From Pedobacter metabolipauper (GTDB lineage Bacteria; Bacteroidota; Bacteroidia; Sphingobacteriales; Sphingobacteriaceae), in assembly GCF_004362715.1 (NCBI RefSeq), contig NZ_SNYC01000003.1:1-64000 (forward strand): a stretch of 64,000 bases of DNA, given 5' to 3'. The translations under genes were made by a program, and so were the position numbers. Position 1 is the first letter of the stretch, and the number at the start of each line of letters is the position of its first letter. A model generated the notes under the pieces. The model saw only the letters and a program-made list of their open reading frames with translations. It did not search any database and was not told where the DNA came from. Shown one piece after another: positions 53,973-63,273 of this stretch.

Positions 53973-54524
53973 TTACAAAGATTCAGAAACTACTTCTTTA
54001 ACCTCAGGAACCATCCGCTGCAGCAGGTTTTGAATACCTGATTTTAGGGTGATTGTAGAAGAAGGGCATCCGCTGCATGAACCCCTAAGTTCAACCGTTA
54101 CAATACCCTCGTCAAATGATTTGTAGCTGATGGCACCGCCATCCTGTTCAACAGCCGGACGAACATAGTCGTGCAGGATCTGCTGTATTTTAATTTCAAG
54201 ATCACTTCCTTCAAATGCAGGAGCATCACCGGTAGTTTCTTCTTTGATTTTATATTCTGATTCAACAGCACCTTTAACAAACTCTTTTAAGATCGGTTCA
54301 ATGTCGCCCCATTCTGCATCTTCTGTCTTTGTAATGGTTACAAAGTTACTTGCAAAGAACACGCCGTTAACAAAGTTGAACTTAAACAGCTCCTTCGCAA
54401 ACGGAGAATGCTCAGCACTTTCCTGGGTTGCAAAATCTTCACTGCCGTTGATCAATAACTTATTGACCATAAACTTCATTGTAGCAGGGTTCGGTGTTTG
54501 TTCTGTATATACGTTGATAGTCAT
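53973..54524 (-). CDS. NifU-like iron-sulfur scaffold protein (Nfu N domain plus CxxC)
   Basis: A 183-residue protein. The N-terminal Nfu-N domain begins TEQTPNPATMKFMVNK and the C-terminal NifU domain has VRPAVEQDGGAISY near residue 116 and the Fe-S ligand pair CSGCPSS near 150. It carries or delivers 4Fe-4S clusters to target enzymes. Together with the desulfurase at 20.9 kb it fits an Fe-S maturation role, although the genes are far apart. Monocistronic between terminators. Confidence 0.92.
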   Translation of the reverse strand: MTINVYTEQTPNPATMKFMVNKLLINGSEDFATQESAEHSPFAKELFKFNFVNGVFFASNFVTITKTEDAEWGDIEPILKEFVKGAVESEYKIKEETTGDAPAFEGSDLEIKIQQILHDYVRPAVEQDGGAISYKSFDEGIVTVELRGSCSGCPSSTITLKSGIQNLLQRMVPEVKEVVSESL

Positions 54525-54602
54525 TGTCTTCTTTTTTCTTACAAAAATAAATAATTCATTGATGCAATTTACAGGCCAATGGTCTGTTTTAGGTCATATA
54601 TC

Positions 54603-55949
54603 TTAAAAGACCCCGGTATAATTAAAAGGAGTGATCTTTTTGAGCTCTTCTTTTATCCCGTCATTAACGGACAGTCCATCAATAAACGTGGCCATGGTCA
54701 ATGCGGTGATCTTTTGATTGGTACGTGTAAGATCCTTTAAGGCCTCATATGGGTTTGGATATGCTTCTCTGCGCAATACGGTTTGGATGGCTTCGGCAAC
54801 AACTGCCCAGTTGTTTTCCAGATCTGCATGGATCACTTCCTCATTTAATAACAGTTTGTTCAATCCTTTCAGTGTAGACGAAATTGAAATGGCTGTGTGC
54901 GCCATTGGAACGCCTACATTTCTAAGCACTGTAGAATCTGTTAGATCTCTCTGCAGCCGTGAAATGGGTAGTTTTGCAGCAAAGAATTCAAACAGCGCGT
55001 TGGCTAAACCAGCGTTTCCTTCTGCATTTTCAAAATCGATTGGATTTACCTTGTGCGGCATGGCAGATGAACCTACTTCACCTTCCTTTATTTTTTGTTT
55101 GAAATAATTCTTGGAGATGTAAGCCCAGATATCCCTGTCCAGGTCGATAATGATGTTGTTTATTCTTTTTAAGGCATCACATTGAGCAGCGAACTGATCG
55201 TAATGCTCAATCTGAGTGGTATGTTGTGCACGGCTTAGTCCCAATATTTCGTTCACAAAGTTATTGGAGAAATCAACCCAGTTTACATTGGGGTAGGCAA
55301 TGTGGTGTGCATTAAAGTTTCCGGTAGCTCCACCAAATTTAGCACTGTTCGGAATCCGTTTTAAATTGTCCAGCTGGATCTCTAAACGTTCAGCAAATAC
55401 AGTAAACTCTTTACCCAGTTTGGTAGGAGAGGCAGGCTGACCGTGAGTGTGCGCCAATAATGGCACATCTTTCCATTCATCAGCAAGCTCCTTTATTTTA
55501 ACGATCAATCCGTTTATAGCCGGATAATATACTTCATTAAGCGCAAGCTTAAAAGTATAAGGAATGGCAGTATTGTTAATATCCTGTGAGGTTAATCCGA
55601 AATGGATAAATTCTTTAAAAGCATCCAGGCCTAAAAGGTCGAATTGTTTTTTAATGAAGTATTCAACCGCTTTAACATCATGGTTGGTAATCTTTTCAGT
55701 TTCTTTTATTTCCTGGGCATGATCATCGTTGAAGTGTTCATGGATTAACCGCAGTTTGGGGTAATTGGATTGATCAAATTCCGTTAAACCCGGCAGGTCT
55801 ATCTCACAAAGCGCAATAAAGTATTCAATTTCTACGAAAACCCTGTATTTGATCAATGCAGATTCTGAGAAATATTTTGAAAGGTTTTGCGTTGTATTTC
55901 TATAACGGCCATCAACTGGCGAAATAGCTTGAAGTGGAGATAAATTCAT
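54603..55949 (-). CDS. purB: Adenylosuccinate lyase
   Basis: A 448-residue fumarase/aspartase-superfamily enzyme. Signature block GEVGSSAMPHKVNPIDFENAEGN near residue 290 (seen as SSAMPHKVNP), His in HTHGQPASPTKLGKE near 165, and opening NLSPLQAISPVDGRYR. It catalyses two steps of purine synthesis (SAICAR to AICAR and adenylosuccinate to AMP). Length and the long SPVDGRY N-terminus match the E. coli-type PurB. Confidence 0.96.
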   Translation of the reverse strand: MNLSPLQAISPVDGRYRNTTQNLSKYFSESALIKYRVFVEIEYFIALCEIDLPGLTEFDQSNYPKLRLIHEHFNDDHAQEIKETEKITNHDVKAVEYFIKKQFDLLGLDAFKEFIHFGLTSQDINNTAIPYTFKLALNEVYYPAINGLIVKIKELADEWKDVPLLAHTHGQPASPTKLGKEFTVFAERLEIQLDNLKRIPNSAKFGGATGNFNAHHIAYPNVNWVDFSNNFVNEILGLSRAQHTTQIEHYDQFAAQCDALKRINNIIIDLDRDIWAYISKNYFKQKIKEGEVGSSAMPHKVNPIDFENAEGNAGLANALFEFFAAKLPISRLQRDLTDSTVLRNVGVPMAHTAISISSTLKGLNKLLLNEEVIHADLENNWAVVAEAIQTVLRREAYPNPYEALKDLTRTNQKITALTMATFIDGLSVNDGIKEELKKITPFNYTGVF

Positions 55950-56035
55950 GAATTTGACTGTTTTTACAAGCGCAAATGTAGCATTTATTAGCCTTTTTAT
56001 AAAGGATGATTCGTAAAAGCAAAATCCAGGGCAAT

Positions 56036-56071
56036 AAAAAAGGCCCCAGATAGATATCGGGGACCTTTTTT
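56036..56071 (-). terminator. Terminator after the small lipoprotein gene
   Basis: AAAAAGG-CCCC / GGGG-ACCTTTTTT stem; also usable on the plus strand. Confidence 0.8.
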
Positions 56072-56087
56072 ATAAAGTTAACTTAGC

Positions 56088-56297
56088 TTAGTGAGCTGGT
56101 TTAGTTTCTTCAGTAGTAGTAGTAACAGTAGTATCAACTACAGTTGAATCAACTGTGTTAGTATCAACAGTAGTAACGATAGTAGAAGAATCAGTTGCAG
56201 AAGAATCAGTTGATTCTGCTTTTTTCTCTGATGAACATGCTGCTACTGATAAAGAGATTGCTAAAGCTAAAAAGCCAAATTTAAATGCGTTTTTCAT
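56088..56297 (-). CDS. Small Ser/Thr/Val-rich lipoprotein
   Basis: A 69-residue protein. Signal peptide with lipobox SVAAC (Cys near residue 21), then a low-complexity tail built of Ser, Thr, Asp and Val (SSATDSSTIVTTVDTNTVDS). Such entericidin-like small lipoproteins are common in Bacteroidota with unknown function. It has its own terminator. Confidence 0.72.
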   Translation of the reverse strand: MKNAFKFGFLALAISLSVAACSSEKKAESTDSSATDSSTIVTTVDTNTVDSTVVDTTVTTTTEETKPAH

Positions 56298-56506
56298 TTT
56301 AATGCTGTTTTAAATAATTAATTAATTTTACAGATTAATACGATATAGTTTAAAAGGTAACCCACCTATTTTAAAAAAAAATAAAATAAATATTTATTGT
56401 CAGGTTGGGTTACTGTTTATGGTATACTTGTATTAAGTAAAGAAATTAAAAAAGTATTTTTTTTCAGTATCATTGGGTTACCATTCACGTATAAATGTAT
56501 TAATTG

Positions 56507-57073
56507 GTGAGTAATAAGTTAAGCAGTTCAGTTCCAACAGATAGAGAAGTAGTTTTAGGGATCTTAAACAACTCAGAAGATGCGCTAAATAAATTGTATG
56601 CCGGGTATTTTCCGATGATCCTGCAGTTTATTTTGAATAACAATGGTGACGAAGATGATGCAAAGGATGTGTATCAGGAAGGCATAATTGTTTTATACAA
56701 TAAAATAAAAGGCGGTGATTTTGAATTAAGCAGTAAACTAAAAACATATATATACTCCGTTTGCAGACGTATTTGGTTAAAGAAGCTTGCACAGCAAAGT
56801 AAAAAGACCAATAACATTTCAGACTTTGAGGATATAGTCTCTACAGAAATTGATCTCGAAGAGCACGAAGAAAAGGACAGGCAATTTGAAAAAATGCAGG
56901 CCGCCATTCTTCATCTTGGAGAACCCTGTAAAACCATTATTCAGGATTTTTATATTAACAACCTGTCCATGCATGACATCTCTGAAAAGTTTGGCTATAC
57001 CAATACGGATAATGCCAAAACACAGAAGTATAAATGCCTGCAAAGGTTAAAGAAATTATTTTTTCAATCATAG
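56507..57073 (+). CDS. ECF-type sigma factor
   Basis: A 188-residue sigma-70 family protein; start GTG 56507 (MSNKLSSS) or TTG 56504. An in-frame ATG at 56495 is followed at once by TAA. Region 2 (FILNNNGDEDDAKDVYQEGIIVLYNKI near residue 42, seen as DAKDVYQEGIIVLY) recognises the -10; region 4 (PCKTIIQDFYINNLSMHDIS then GYTNTDNAKTQKYKCLQRL) recognises the -35. No anti-sigma gene of usual type follows; instead the next ORF, 3 bp away, is a predicted fusion of an anti-sigma-like domain with a protease. Confidence 0.88.
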   Translation: MSNKLSSSVPTDREVVLGILNNSEDALNKLYAGYFPMILQFILNNNGDEDDAKDVYQEGIIVLYNKIKGGDFELSSKLKTYIYSVCRRIWLKKLAQQSKKTNNISDFEDIVSTEIDLEEHEEKDRQFEKMQAAILHLGEPCKTIIQDFYINNLSMHDISEKFGYTNTDNAKTQKYKCLQRLKKLFFQS

Positions 57074-57076
57074 GTG

Positions 57077-58168
57077 ATGAGAAACGAGATAGAGCTAGAA
57101 AGTATAATTGAAGATTACCTGAACGGTAAGCTTACTGAAGCAGAAGCAATCGCTTTTGAACAGCTGCGCTTAAATGATCCATCTGTAGATCATAAAGTAG
57201 TTACACACAAGTATTTCCTGGATTCATTAAAGGAATATTCAAATATTCTTGATCTAAAAGCGAAAATGGATCATGCACATGGACAGATCGATGTAGATGC
57301 ACTGAGCAGAAAGCTTGGCCCTCATCCTTCTTTCATTGTTAATCTATGGCGTAAAAATAAATCGGCAATCGCAGTAGCAGCTTCTTTTATCCTGTTATCT
57401 GTTGTTTCCATTTATTCTATCCAGCAAAATACAGAGCAAACCGGCAACGTGAAACTGGTTAGTATGGAACTTGCCAAGATCAAAAACTCTCAGAGCAACC
57501 TGATCCGTAAGATCAACTCAAACAACAGTCCCAGAAATATCAGACCTGCTAATTTTGGAGGTACCGGTTTTGCGTTAACGTCAAACGGATATTTTTTAAC
57601 GAACTTACACGTAGTGGAAGGTGCGGATTCTATTGTTATTGTAGACAATAAAGGCAATCAATACCGGGTTAAAGTAGAAAGATCAGATTCCCAGTATGAC
57701 CTTGCCGTATTGAAAATAGACGATGGCGTTGCATTCCCGGGTTTAGCAAACCTTCCATATCGCTTAAAACAAAACGGTATTGGTATGGGAGATGAAGTTT
57801 ATACACTGGGTTATCCGAGAGAAGAATCTGTACTTGGCCAGGGTTATGTAAGTTCAAAATCAGGTTACGGTGGTGATACTACCCAATACCAGGTTTCTAT
57901 TGATGTTAACCCAGGAAACAGCGGTGGTCCTTTATTGGATCAGGATGGAAATATCATTGGCGTAATCAGTGCGAAACAAGAACGCGTAGATGGTGCATCA
58001 TTTGCTGTTAAATCCAAATACATCCAGGAAATTATCAATACCATTCCAGACGATTCTTTGTCTAAAAAAGCATCGTTCAGTAAAAAGAATGTTTTAAGAG
58101 GATTGAATAAAAAAGAAAAGCTTGAAAAGATCAATGATTATGTATTCATGATCAAAGTTTATAAATAA
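57077..58168 (+). CDS. Membrane-anchored trypsin-like protease with anti-sigma-like cytoplasmic N-terminus
   Basis: A 363-residue protein. ATG 57077 lies 3 bp after the sigma stop. Residues 1-85 are charged and helical (IEDYLNGKLTEAEAIAFEQL), the position and look of anti-sigma domains. One TM helix spans about 95-115 (AIAVAASFILLSVVSIY). The outer part is an S1C/HtrA-type chymotrypsin fold: His in LTNLHVVEGADS near 180, Asp in YDLAVLKI near 210 and Ser in NPGNSGGPLL near 282. No PDZ domain is seen. Working model: an outside signal activates the protease, which alters the anti-sigma part and frees the sigma factor (inference). Confidence 0.82.
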   Translation: MRNEIELESIIEDYLNGKLTEAEAIAFEQLRLNDPSVDHKVVTHKYFLDSLKEYSNILDLKAKMDHAHGQIDVDALSRKLGPHPSFIVNLWRKNKSAIAVAASFILLSVVSIYSIQQNTEQTGNVKLVSMELAKIKNSQSNLIRKINSNNSPRNIRPANFGGTGFALTSNGYFLTNLHVVEGADSIVIVDNKGNQYRVKVERSDSQYDLAVLKIDDGVAFPGLANLPYRLKQNGIGMGDEVYTLGYPREESVLGQGYVSSKSGYGGDTTQYQVSIDVNPGNSGGPLLDQDGNIIGVISAKQERVDGASFAVKSKYIQEIINTIPDDSLSKKASFSKKNVLRGLNKKEKLEKINDYVFMIKVYK

Positions 58169-58188
58169 GATAATCGAATCACGATTTT

Positions 58189-58225
58189 AAAAACCCCGAA
58201 ACTTTAACTAAGTTTCGGGGTTTTT
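58189..58225 (+). terminator. Terminator after the sigma/protease operon
   Basis: Perfect 16-bp stem AAAAACCCCGAAACTT / AAGTTTCGGGGTTTTT with a 5-nt loop and a T-run. Confidence 0.95.
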
Positions 58226-58245
58226 AATTGATAAAGATTTTAACT

Positions 58246-59169
58246 ATGGATTTTGGAAAGGTGCCAGGCGAGCAGGTTGCATCAATAAATTTTAAATTGC
58301 CTGAAGATGGTGCGCAAACCATTAAAACGTTAACAGGTAAACCAGCTGAGAATCCCGCCTTTTACATCGGCTGTGCCAAATGGGGCAGAAAGGAATGGTT
58401 AAATATGATCTATCCGCTGAAGACCAAAGAAGTCAATTTCCTGGATGAATATGTAAAGCACTTTAATTCCATTGAGCTCAATGCCGTCTTTTACAGTATT
58501 CCCAATGCTGAACTGATCCGTAAATGGAGAATAAAGGCAGAAGAGAACTCCAACAATGGATTTGTATTCTGTCCGAAGTTTTCCAGGACCATCAGTCACA
58601 TTAAACGGCTAAAAGATGCCGAAGTACCAACAGATCTTTATCTGTCCAGCATTACGGAGTTCGGTAAGTTTCTTGGTCCATGTTTCCTTCAGCTTGGCGA
58701 TAATTTTACACCAAATAATTTCGAGGTACTGGAAACTTACCTAAAACATTTGCCTGTTGATCTCAAGGTCTTTGTAGAGCTTAGGCATGAAAGCTGGTTT
58801 GCAGACCCGGCAATCCGCTCACGGTTATTTGAAATGCTGGCCCGGTTGGAAAAAGGAGCCGTAATCACGGATGCAAGCGGCAGGAGAGATTGTGTACATA
58901 TGGAACTGACCATACCAGAGATATTTATCCGGTTTGTAGGAAATGGAAAAGAATATCAGGCATCTGACTTTGCAAGAATTGACGAGTGGACCGCCCGTAT
59001 TAAAGAATGGCTGGATAAAGGATTGGAAAAAGTTTATTTCTTCCTGCACCAGCACGATGAGAAAGACACGCCAATTTTAGCAAATTATACCATCCAACAG
59101 TTCAATAAATACTTAGGATCACGTGTTCCTGAAATTCAGTTTATTGTAAAAACAGGAGAATTGTTTTAA
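58246..59169 (+). CDS. DUF72 domain protein
   Basis: A 307-residue protein. Start ATG 58246 (MDFGKVPGEQV), 21 bp after the terminator. Motifs YIGCAKWGRKEW near residue 41, FNSIELNAVFYSIPN near 77, FVFCPKFSRTISHI near 106 and VFVELRHESWF near 175 identify DUF72 (YecE-like), a TIM-barrel family of unknown function, sometimes near nucleases and tRNA genes. The C-terminal LEKVYFFLHQHDEKDTPILA is the usual end. Confidence 0.85.
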   Translation: MDFGKVPGEQVASINFKLPEDGAQTIKTLTGKPAENPAFYIGCAKWGRKEWLNMIYPLKTKEVNFLDEYVKHFNSIELNAVFYSIPNAELIRKWRIKAEENSNNGFVFCPKFSRTISHIKRLKDAEVPTDLYLSSITEFGKFLGPCFLQLGDNFTPNNFEVLETYLKHLPVDLKVFVELRHESWFADPAIRSRLFEMLARLEKGAVITDASGRRDCVHMELTIPEIFIRFVGNGKEYQASDFARIDEWTARIKEWLDKGLEKVYFFLHQHDEKDTPILANYTIQQFNKYLGSRVPEIQFIVKTGELF

Positions 59170-59172
59170 AGT

Positions 59173-59205
59173 ATACTTAATTTGTAGACTTTATTATTTA
59201 CCTTG
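59173..59205 (+). promoter_or_regulatory. Weak copy of the CTACTA-type operator plus -7 box upstream of the peroxiredoxin gene
   Basis: ATACTTAATTTGTAG at 59173-59187 matches module 3 at 10-11 of 15 positions and is followed by the same ACTTTATT and a -7-like TTACCTTG at 59198. A degenerate site. Confidence 0.35.
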
Positions 59206-59252
59206 TAACTGTTATTTAAACACAATCATTTGACCACTAAAAATATAAAATT

Positions 59253-59891
59253 ATGAGTTTAAGAATAGGGGACGCAGCTCCCAATTTTAAGGCACAAACT
59301 TCTATTGGCGACATCGATTTTTATGAGTTCTTAGGAGATAGCTGGGGCGTTTTATTCTCTCACCCTGCAGATTATACGCCAGTATGTACCACAGAACTTG
59401 GCCGTACAGCTTCATTGAAAGGTGAATTTGAGAAAAGGAACGTAAAAGTATTGGCACTAAGTGTAGATTCTGCAGAATCACACAAAGGATGGATCAACGA
59501 TATCAATGAAACTCAAAATACCAGTGTTGAATTTCCGATCATCGCTGATGAAGATAAAAAGATTGCTGATCTGTATGATATGATCCACCCAAATGCATCA
59601 GAAACCTTAACGGTTAGGTCATTGTTTGTAATCTCGCCAGATAAAAAAGTAAAGCTGATGCTGACCTATCCGGCCTCAACAGGACGTAACTTTAACGAGG
59701 TACTTCGGGTTATAGATTCTTTACAGCTGACTGCTAAATACAGCGTAGCTACTCCGGCAGATTGGCAGGATGGTGATGATGTAGTGGTTATGAACAGCAT
59801 CAAGACTGAAGACATTCCGGAAAGATTCCCTAAAGGACATAAAGTGATCAAGCCTTATTTAAGGACTACACCGCAACCCAATAAGGACTAA
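59253..59891 (+). CDS. 1-Cys peroxiredoxin (Prx6 class)
   Basis: A 212-residue protein. Peroxidatic Cys in HPADYTPVCTTELGR near residue 47; Arg in RSLFVISPDKKVK near 125; long C-terminal extension typical of Prx6 (DWQDGDDVVVMNSI, PERFPKGHKVIKPYLRTTP). It reduces H2O2 and lipid hydroperoxides with thiol or other reductant. Single gene with a strong downstream terminator; its upstream region may share the sulfur-locus operator. Confidence 0.93.
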   Translation: MSLRIGDAAPNFKAQTSIGDIDFYEFLGDSWGVLFSHPADYTPVCTTELGRTASLKGEFEKRNVKVLALSVDSAESHKGWINDINETQNTSVEFPIIADEDKKIADLYDMIHPNASETLTVRSLFVISPDKKVKLMLTYPASTGRNFNEVLRVIDSLQLTAKYSVATPADWQDGDDVVVMNSIKTEDIPERFPKGHKVIKPYLRTTPQPNKD

Positions 59892-60028
59892 TCATCTGTC
59901 AAAGACGAAGACTAGTAATTGTGTATATGCAAATGGCTAAAGATCGTAAGTCATAATAATCATTAACGATGCAACAGGTGGATGTATCAAATTGGAGGAA
60001 AGATCCTGCATTACCACGGAATTAACTT

Positions 60029-60069
60029 AAATGCCTGGAACAAGCAACACGCTGGTTCCAGGCATTTTT
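60029..60069. terminator. Bidirectional terminator between peroxiredoxin and DUF2723 genes
   Basis: Perfect 13-bp stem AAATGCCTGGAAC / GTTCCAGGCATTT with a 13-nt loop; T-run on the plus-strand side. Confidence 0.88.
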
Positions 60070-60072
60070 GTA

Positions 60073-63069
60073 TTAACTAAAACGCTGTTCTATTCTTTTG
60101 GATACTTCATTGATCAACTTATTTAACTCCGTTTGTTTCTTCGCAGCCGTTAACTCCGCCAATCCGTTCATGACATAAAAGCCGACTTGTATATTTCTTG
60201 AGTACGCATCCCACCGGTTTGGTTCCATAGAGGCAATATAAGCAAGCTCCTGATCTAAGTAGTCCAGTGTTTCTTTGGCCATCAAATTCGCCTGTTTAAT
60301 ATCATTGATCAGATAAAGGTTTTGAACGGTTTGCAGTTTGGTTAAAGTATCTTCTATAGAATAGTTTTTTAATGGAAGATCTTTGATGCTCATGGCCATC
60401 ACGTTGCGCGCCTTGTCTGTTTTTCCTTCCAGATAAAGATTGCTGGCTAATGTATTGGCAAAAGAAAGGGTGCTTTGTGCAATCCTTCTGCTCTCAGGAT
60501 CCATGTATTTAGACCCTTTAAATCCTTTTAAGCTAAACTTCTGCATCAGGTTTACATACATCACATCAGAATTGGTTTGATCAGAACGCTGTTGTTCAGT
60601 AATTACCGTGTCTGTTTTTAATGGCAGCAACCGATACGCATATCCCTCCAGGTAAAGATATTTATCAAGGCCGATATAGGTATCTTTAGAGAGGGAGGTT
60701 CCAAAATAGACCGGCCTTTCCCAATTGTTGTTCACCAGGATGTCAATCATGGCCAGGTCTGCTTTTCCAGCAAAGTTCTTATTAAAAGACCATTTCATTA
60801 CTGGTACAATCTTACCCTGATCTTTTGCTGCTACGGTATTGGTCTGGACCACTTGTTTTACATCAACCGTTAGCTTAAAGTTCTTTGTAGGTAAAAAGTT
60901 GTCCGGACCGCCAGATAGTTCTACTTTATCTGCTTTATCATCTGACGTGAGTACCGCCAAAAGATCTTTTAATTCCACACTGTCCGTAAATCCATAATCA
61001 ACGTAAGGCATATATTCACGGCTTCCTTTTCTGTATTGATCTTCGGTCATTTTTATTGGGAGAGGGGCAGATTGGTTCATCTGTTTTTTCATTTGATCAA
61101 TGTAGGAGTGATCAGAAAGATATTGGAGGTTTACCACCCTCACATCCGTGCGGATCCCTTCCACTTCTTGTGCATACCATAGCGGAAAAGTGTCATTATC
61201 TGCATTGGTAAATAAAATTGCATTTGGCGCGCAGGAGTTCAGATAATTGGAAGCCCATTCTAACGCAGTTGTCTTTCCGCTTCTGTCGTGCTCATCCCAG
61301 CCTTGCATTCCCATAATTACCGGAGCAGCCAATAGGCCGGTTACAGTTGCGGCAACAAGGGCTAGTTTAGGTGTGTTTAACCTGGAAAGTAACTCCCGAA
61401 TGGCCAGCACCCCAAAGCCAATGAATATGGTAAAGGCATAAAAAGAACCTACGTAGGCATAATCGCGTTCTCTAACCTGCAGGGGATCCTGATTTAAGTA
61501 AACAATGATAGCCAAACCGGTAAAAACAAATAAGGTGGTAACGATCAGGGTATCTTTCTTGTTTTTACGGTATAAAAAGATCAGTCCGGCAATTCCTAAT
61601 AGCAAGGGCATTCCATAAAATTTATTATGGCCCTCGTTGTCCGTAATGCTCAATGGCAAATGATCCTGATTTCCAAGCCGTATCGCATCGATGGCCTTAA
61701 TTCCAGTGATCCAGTTTCCTTCCATAAAATTACCCTGACCTTGTGCATCATTTTGTCTTCCGGCAAAGTTCCACAAGAAATAACGCCAGTACATAAAACC
61801 CATCTGATAGGAAGCAAAGAAGCTTAAGTTTTGTGCAAAAGAAGGAGTTTGTCCATCGGCAATATTAAGCCACTGTTTATAGAAATTTACATGTTCCGGC
61901 TTATTACTGTAAGTACGGGGAAAGAGGATATTCTTATCGTAAACGGCTTCAAGTGATTTTCCGGATACCACATATTTATCTTTACCTTTTGCATATTCAA
62001 TCCCTTTTTCCTTAACATCTGTAGTTTGGGCATCAAAGGTCTGCCCGTATAATAGCGGGGTTTGACCATAGTTTGTACGTCCTAAATAACCATATAGCGA
62101 CAGTGCATTGTCTGGATTAGACAGATTTAAGCTGGGTTTGGCATTGGCGCGGATGATGATCAGAAAATAGGAACTGAAGCCAAATACAACAAAAGTAAGG
62201 CAGATCATGCCCAGGTTCAGGTTGTATAATTTATGTTTAACGGAATAATGGATGCCGAAGGCGATCAATCCAATAAGGAGGATAAAGAAGAACAGTGCCC
62301 CAGAGCCAAAGTTTAGTCCGAGTGAGTTGACAAAGAACATGTCAAATTTAGCTGCAATTAATACAAAATATTGAATGATGACAAATTGAACAGCCGCCCA
62401 GATCAATCCGGAAACAGCGAGTGCTTTAACAATGCCTGTTAAACTAATCTTATCAGTCTTTTTAAAATAATAGACCAGTACAACAGCAGGAATTGCCAGT
62501 AAACTTAACAAGTGGGCACCAATGGATAAACCAATAATAAAAGCAATGAGCACCAGCCAGCGATCGTTTAAATTACTTTCCCATTTTAAAATAGCCCAAA
62601 AAACAAGGGCAGTAAATAATATCGATAAGGAATACACCTCGGCCTCAACAGCTGAGAACCAAAACGTATCTGAAAAAGTAAAAGATAGCGCACCAACAAT
62701 ACCGGTGGCAACAATAGCCAGTGTATCCGTTATGCTTTTTTTATCAGGATCATATAATTTAGAAGCGATCCTGGTGATGGTCCAATACAGGAACATGACC
62801 GTAGCGGCACTAAAGATCACCGAACTAAAATTCATCCAGTAGGCTATTTTGGCCGTGTTGCCAATAGCCAGTAAAGAAAACAATTTCCCGATCATTAAAA
62901 ACAATGGAGCGCCAGGCTGGTGACCAACCTGCATTTTAAAAGAAGCAGCAATGAACTCTCCGCAATCCCAGAAACTTAGGGTCGGCTCCATGGTCATCCA
63001 GTACACAAAGACGGCTACACCAAATAGTGCAAAGCCAGTCAGGTTATTGATCTTTTGATAGGATTTCAT
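60073..63069 (-). CDS. DUF2723 membrane protein (glycosyltransferase-C-like, O-mannosyltransferase type)
   Basis: A 998-residue protein of the large Bacteroidota DUF2723 family (related to eukaryotic TMEM260). The N-terminal region has the conserved TMEPTLSFWDCGEFIAAS near residue 26, then GHQPGAPLFLMIGKLFSLLA near 48, and about a dozen membrane helices to residue 610. The remainder is periplasmic with ILFTNADNDTFPLWYAQEVEG near 645 (seen as TNADNDTFPLWYAQ) and a TPR-like helical tail. Family members are thought to be GT-C-type O-mannosyltransferases; the substrate here is unknown. Single gene. Confidence 0.88.
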   Translation of the reverse strand: MKSYQKINNLTGFALFGVAVFVYWMTMEPTLSFWDCGEFIAASFKMQVGHQPGAPLFLMIGKLFSLLAIGNTAKIAYWMNFSSVIFSAATVMFLYWTITRIASKLYDPDKKSITDTLAIVATGIVGALSFTFSDTFWFSAVEAEVYSLSILFTALVFWAILKWESNLNDRWLVLIAFIIGLSIGAHLLSLLAIPAVVLVYYFKKTDKISLTGIVKALAVSGLIWAAVQFVIIQYFVLIAAKFDMFFVNSLGLNFGSGALFFFILLIGLIAFGIHYSVKHKLYNLNLGMICLTFVVFGFSSYFLIIIRANAKPSLNLSNPDNALSLYGYLGRTNYGQTPLLYGQTFDAQTTDVKEKGIEYAKGKDKYVVSGKSLEAVYDKNILFPRTYSNKPEHVNFYKQWLNIADGQTPSFAQNLSFFASYQMGFMYWRYFLWNFAGRQNDAQGQGNFMEGNWITGIKAIDAIRLGNQDHLPLSITDNEGHNKFYGMPLLLGIAGLIFLYRKNKKDTLIVTTLFVFTGLAIIVYLNQDPLQVRERDYAYVGSFYAFTIFIGFGVLAIRELLSRLNTPKLALVAATVTGLLAAPVIMGMQGWDEHDRSGKTTALEWASNYLNSCAPNAILFTNADNDTFPLWYAQEVEGIRTDVRVVNLQYLSDHSYIDQMKKQMNQSAPLPIKMTEDQYRKGSREYMPYVDYGFTDSVELKDLLAVLTSDDKADKVELSGGPDNFLPTKNFKLTVDVKQVVQTNTVAAKDQGKIVPVMKWSFNKNFAGKADLAMIDILVNNNWERPVYFGTSLSKDTYIGLDKYLYLEGYAYRLLPLKTDTVITEQQRSDQTNSDVMYVNLMQKFSLKGFKGSKYMDPESRRIAQSTLSFANTLASNLYLEGKTDKARNVMAMSIKDLPLKNYSIEDTLTKLQTVQNLYLINDIKQANLMAKETLDYLDQELAYIASMEPNRWDAYSRNIQVGFYVMNGLAELTAAKKQTELNKLINEVSKRIEQRFS

Positions 63070-63273
63070 ATTTTAAGGTTGGTTTAGGTTTAAACCAAAA
63101 ATACTTAAAACATTGAAAGTTAAGTTTTTGTAAATGTTAAAGATTGTTAAAGAATGTTAAAATTTAGAAAGATCAATGCAATGGCTAAGGATCGTATAAG
63201 GAATTGCGGCCTACCAGGCATGAAATTGCCAATGGCCGGTAAGGAATTGTTGATAACAATACTAAAAAAGCCG

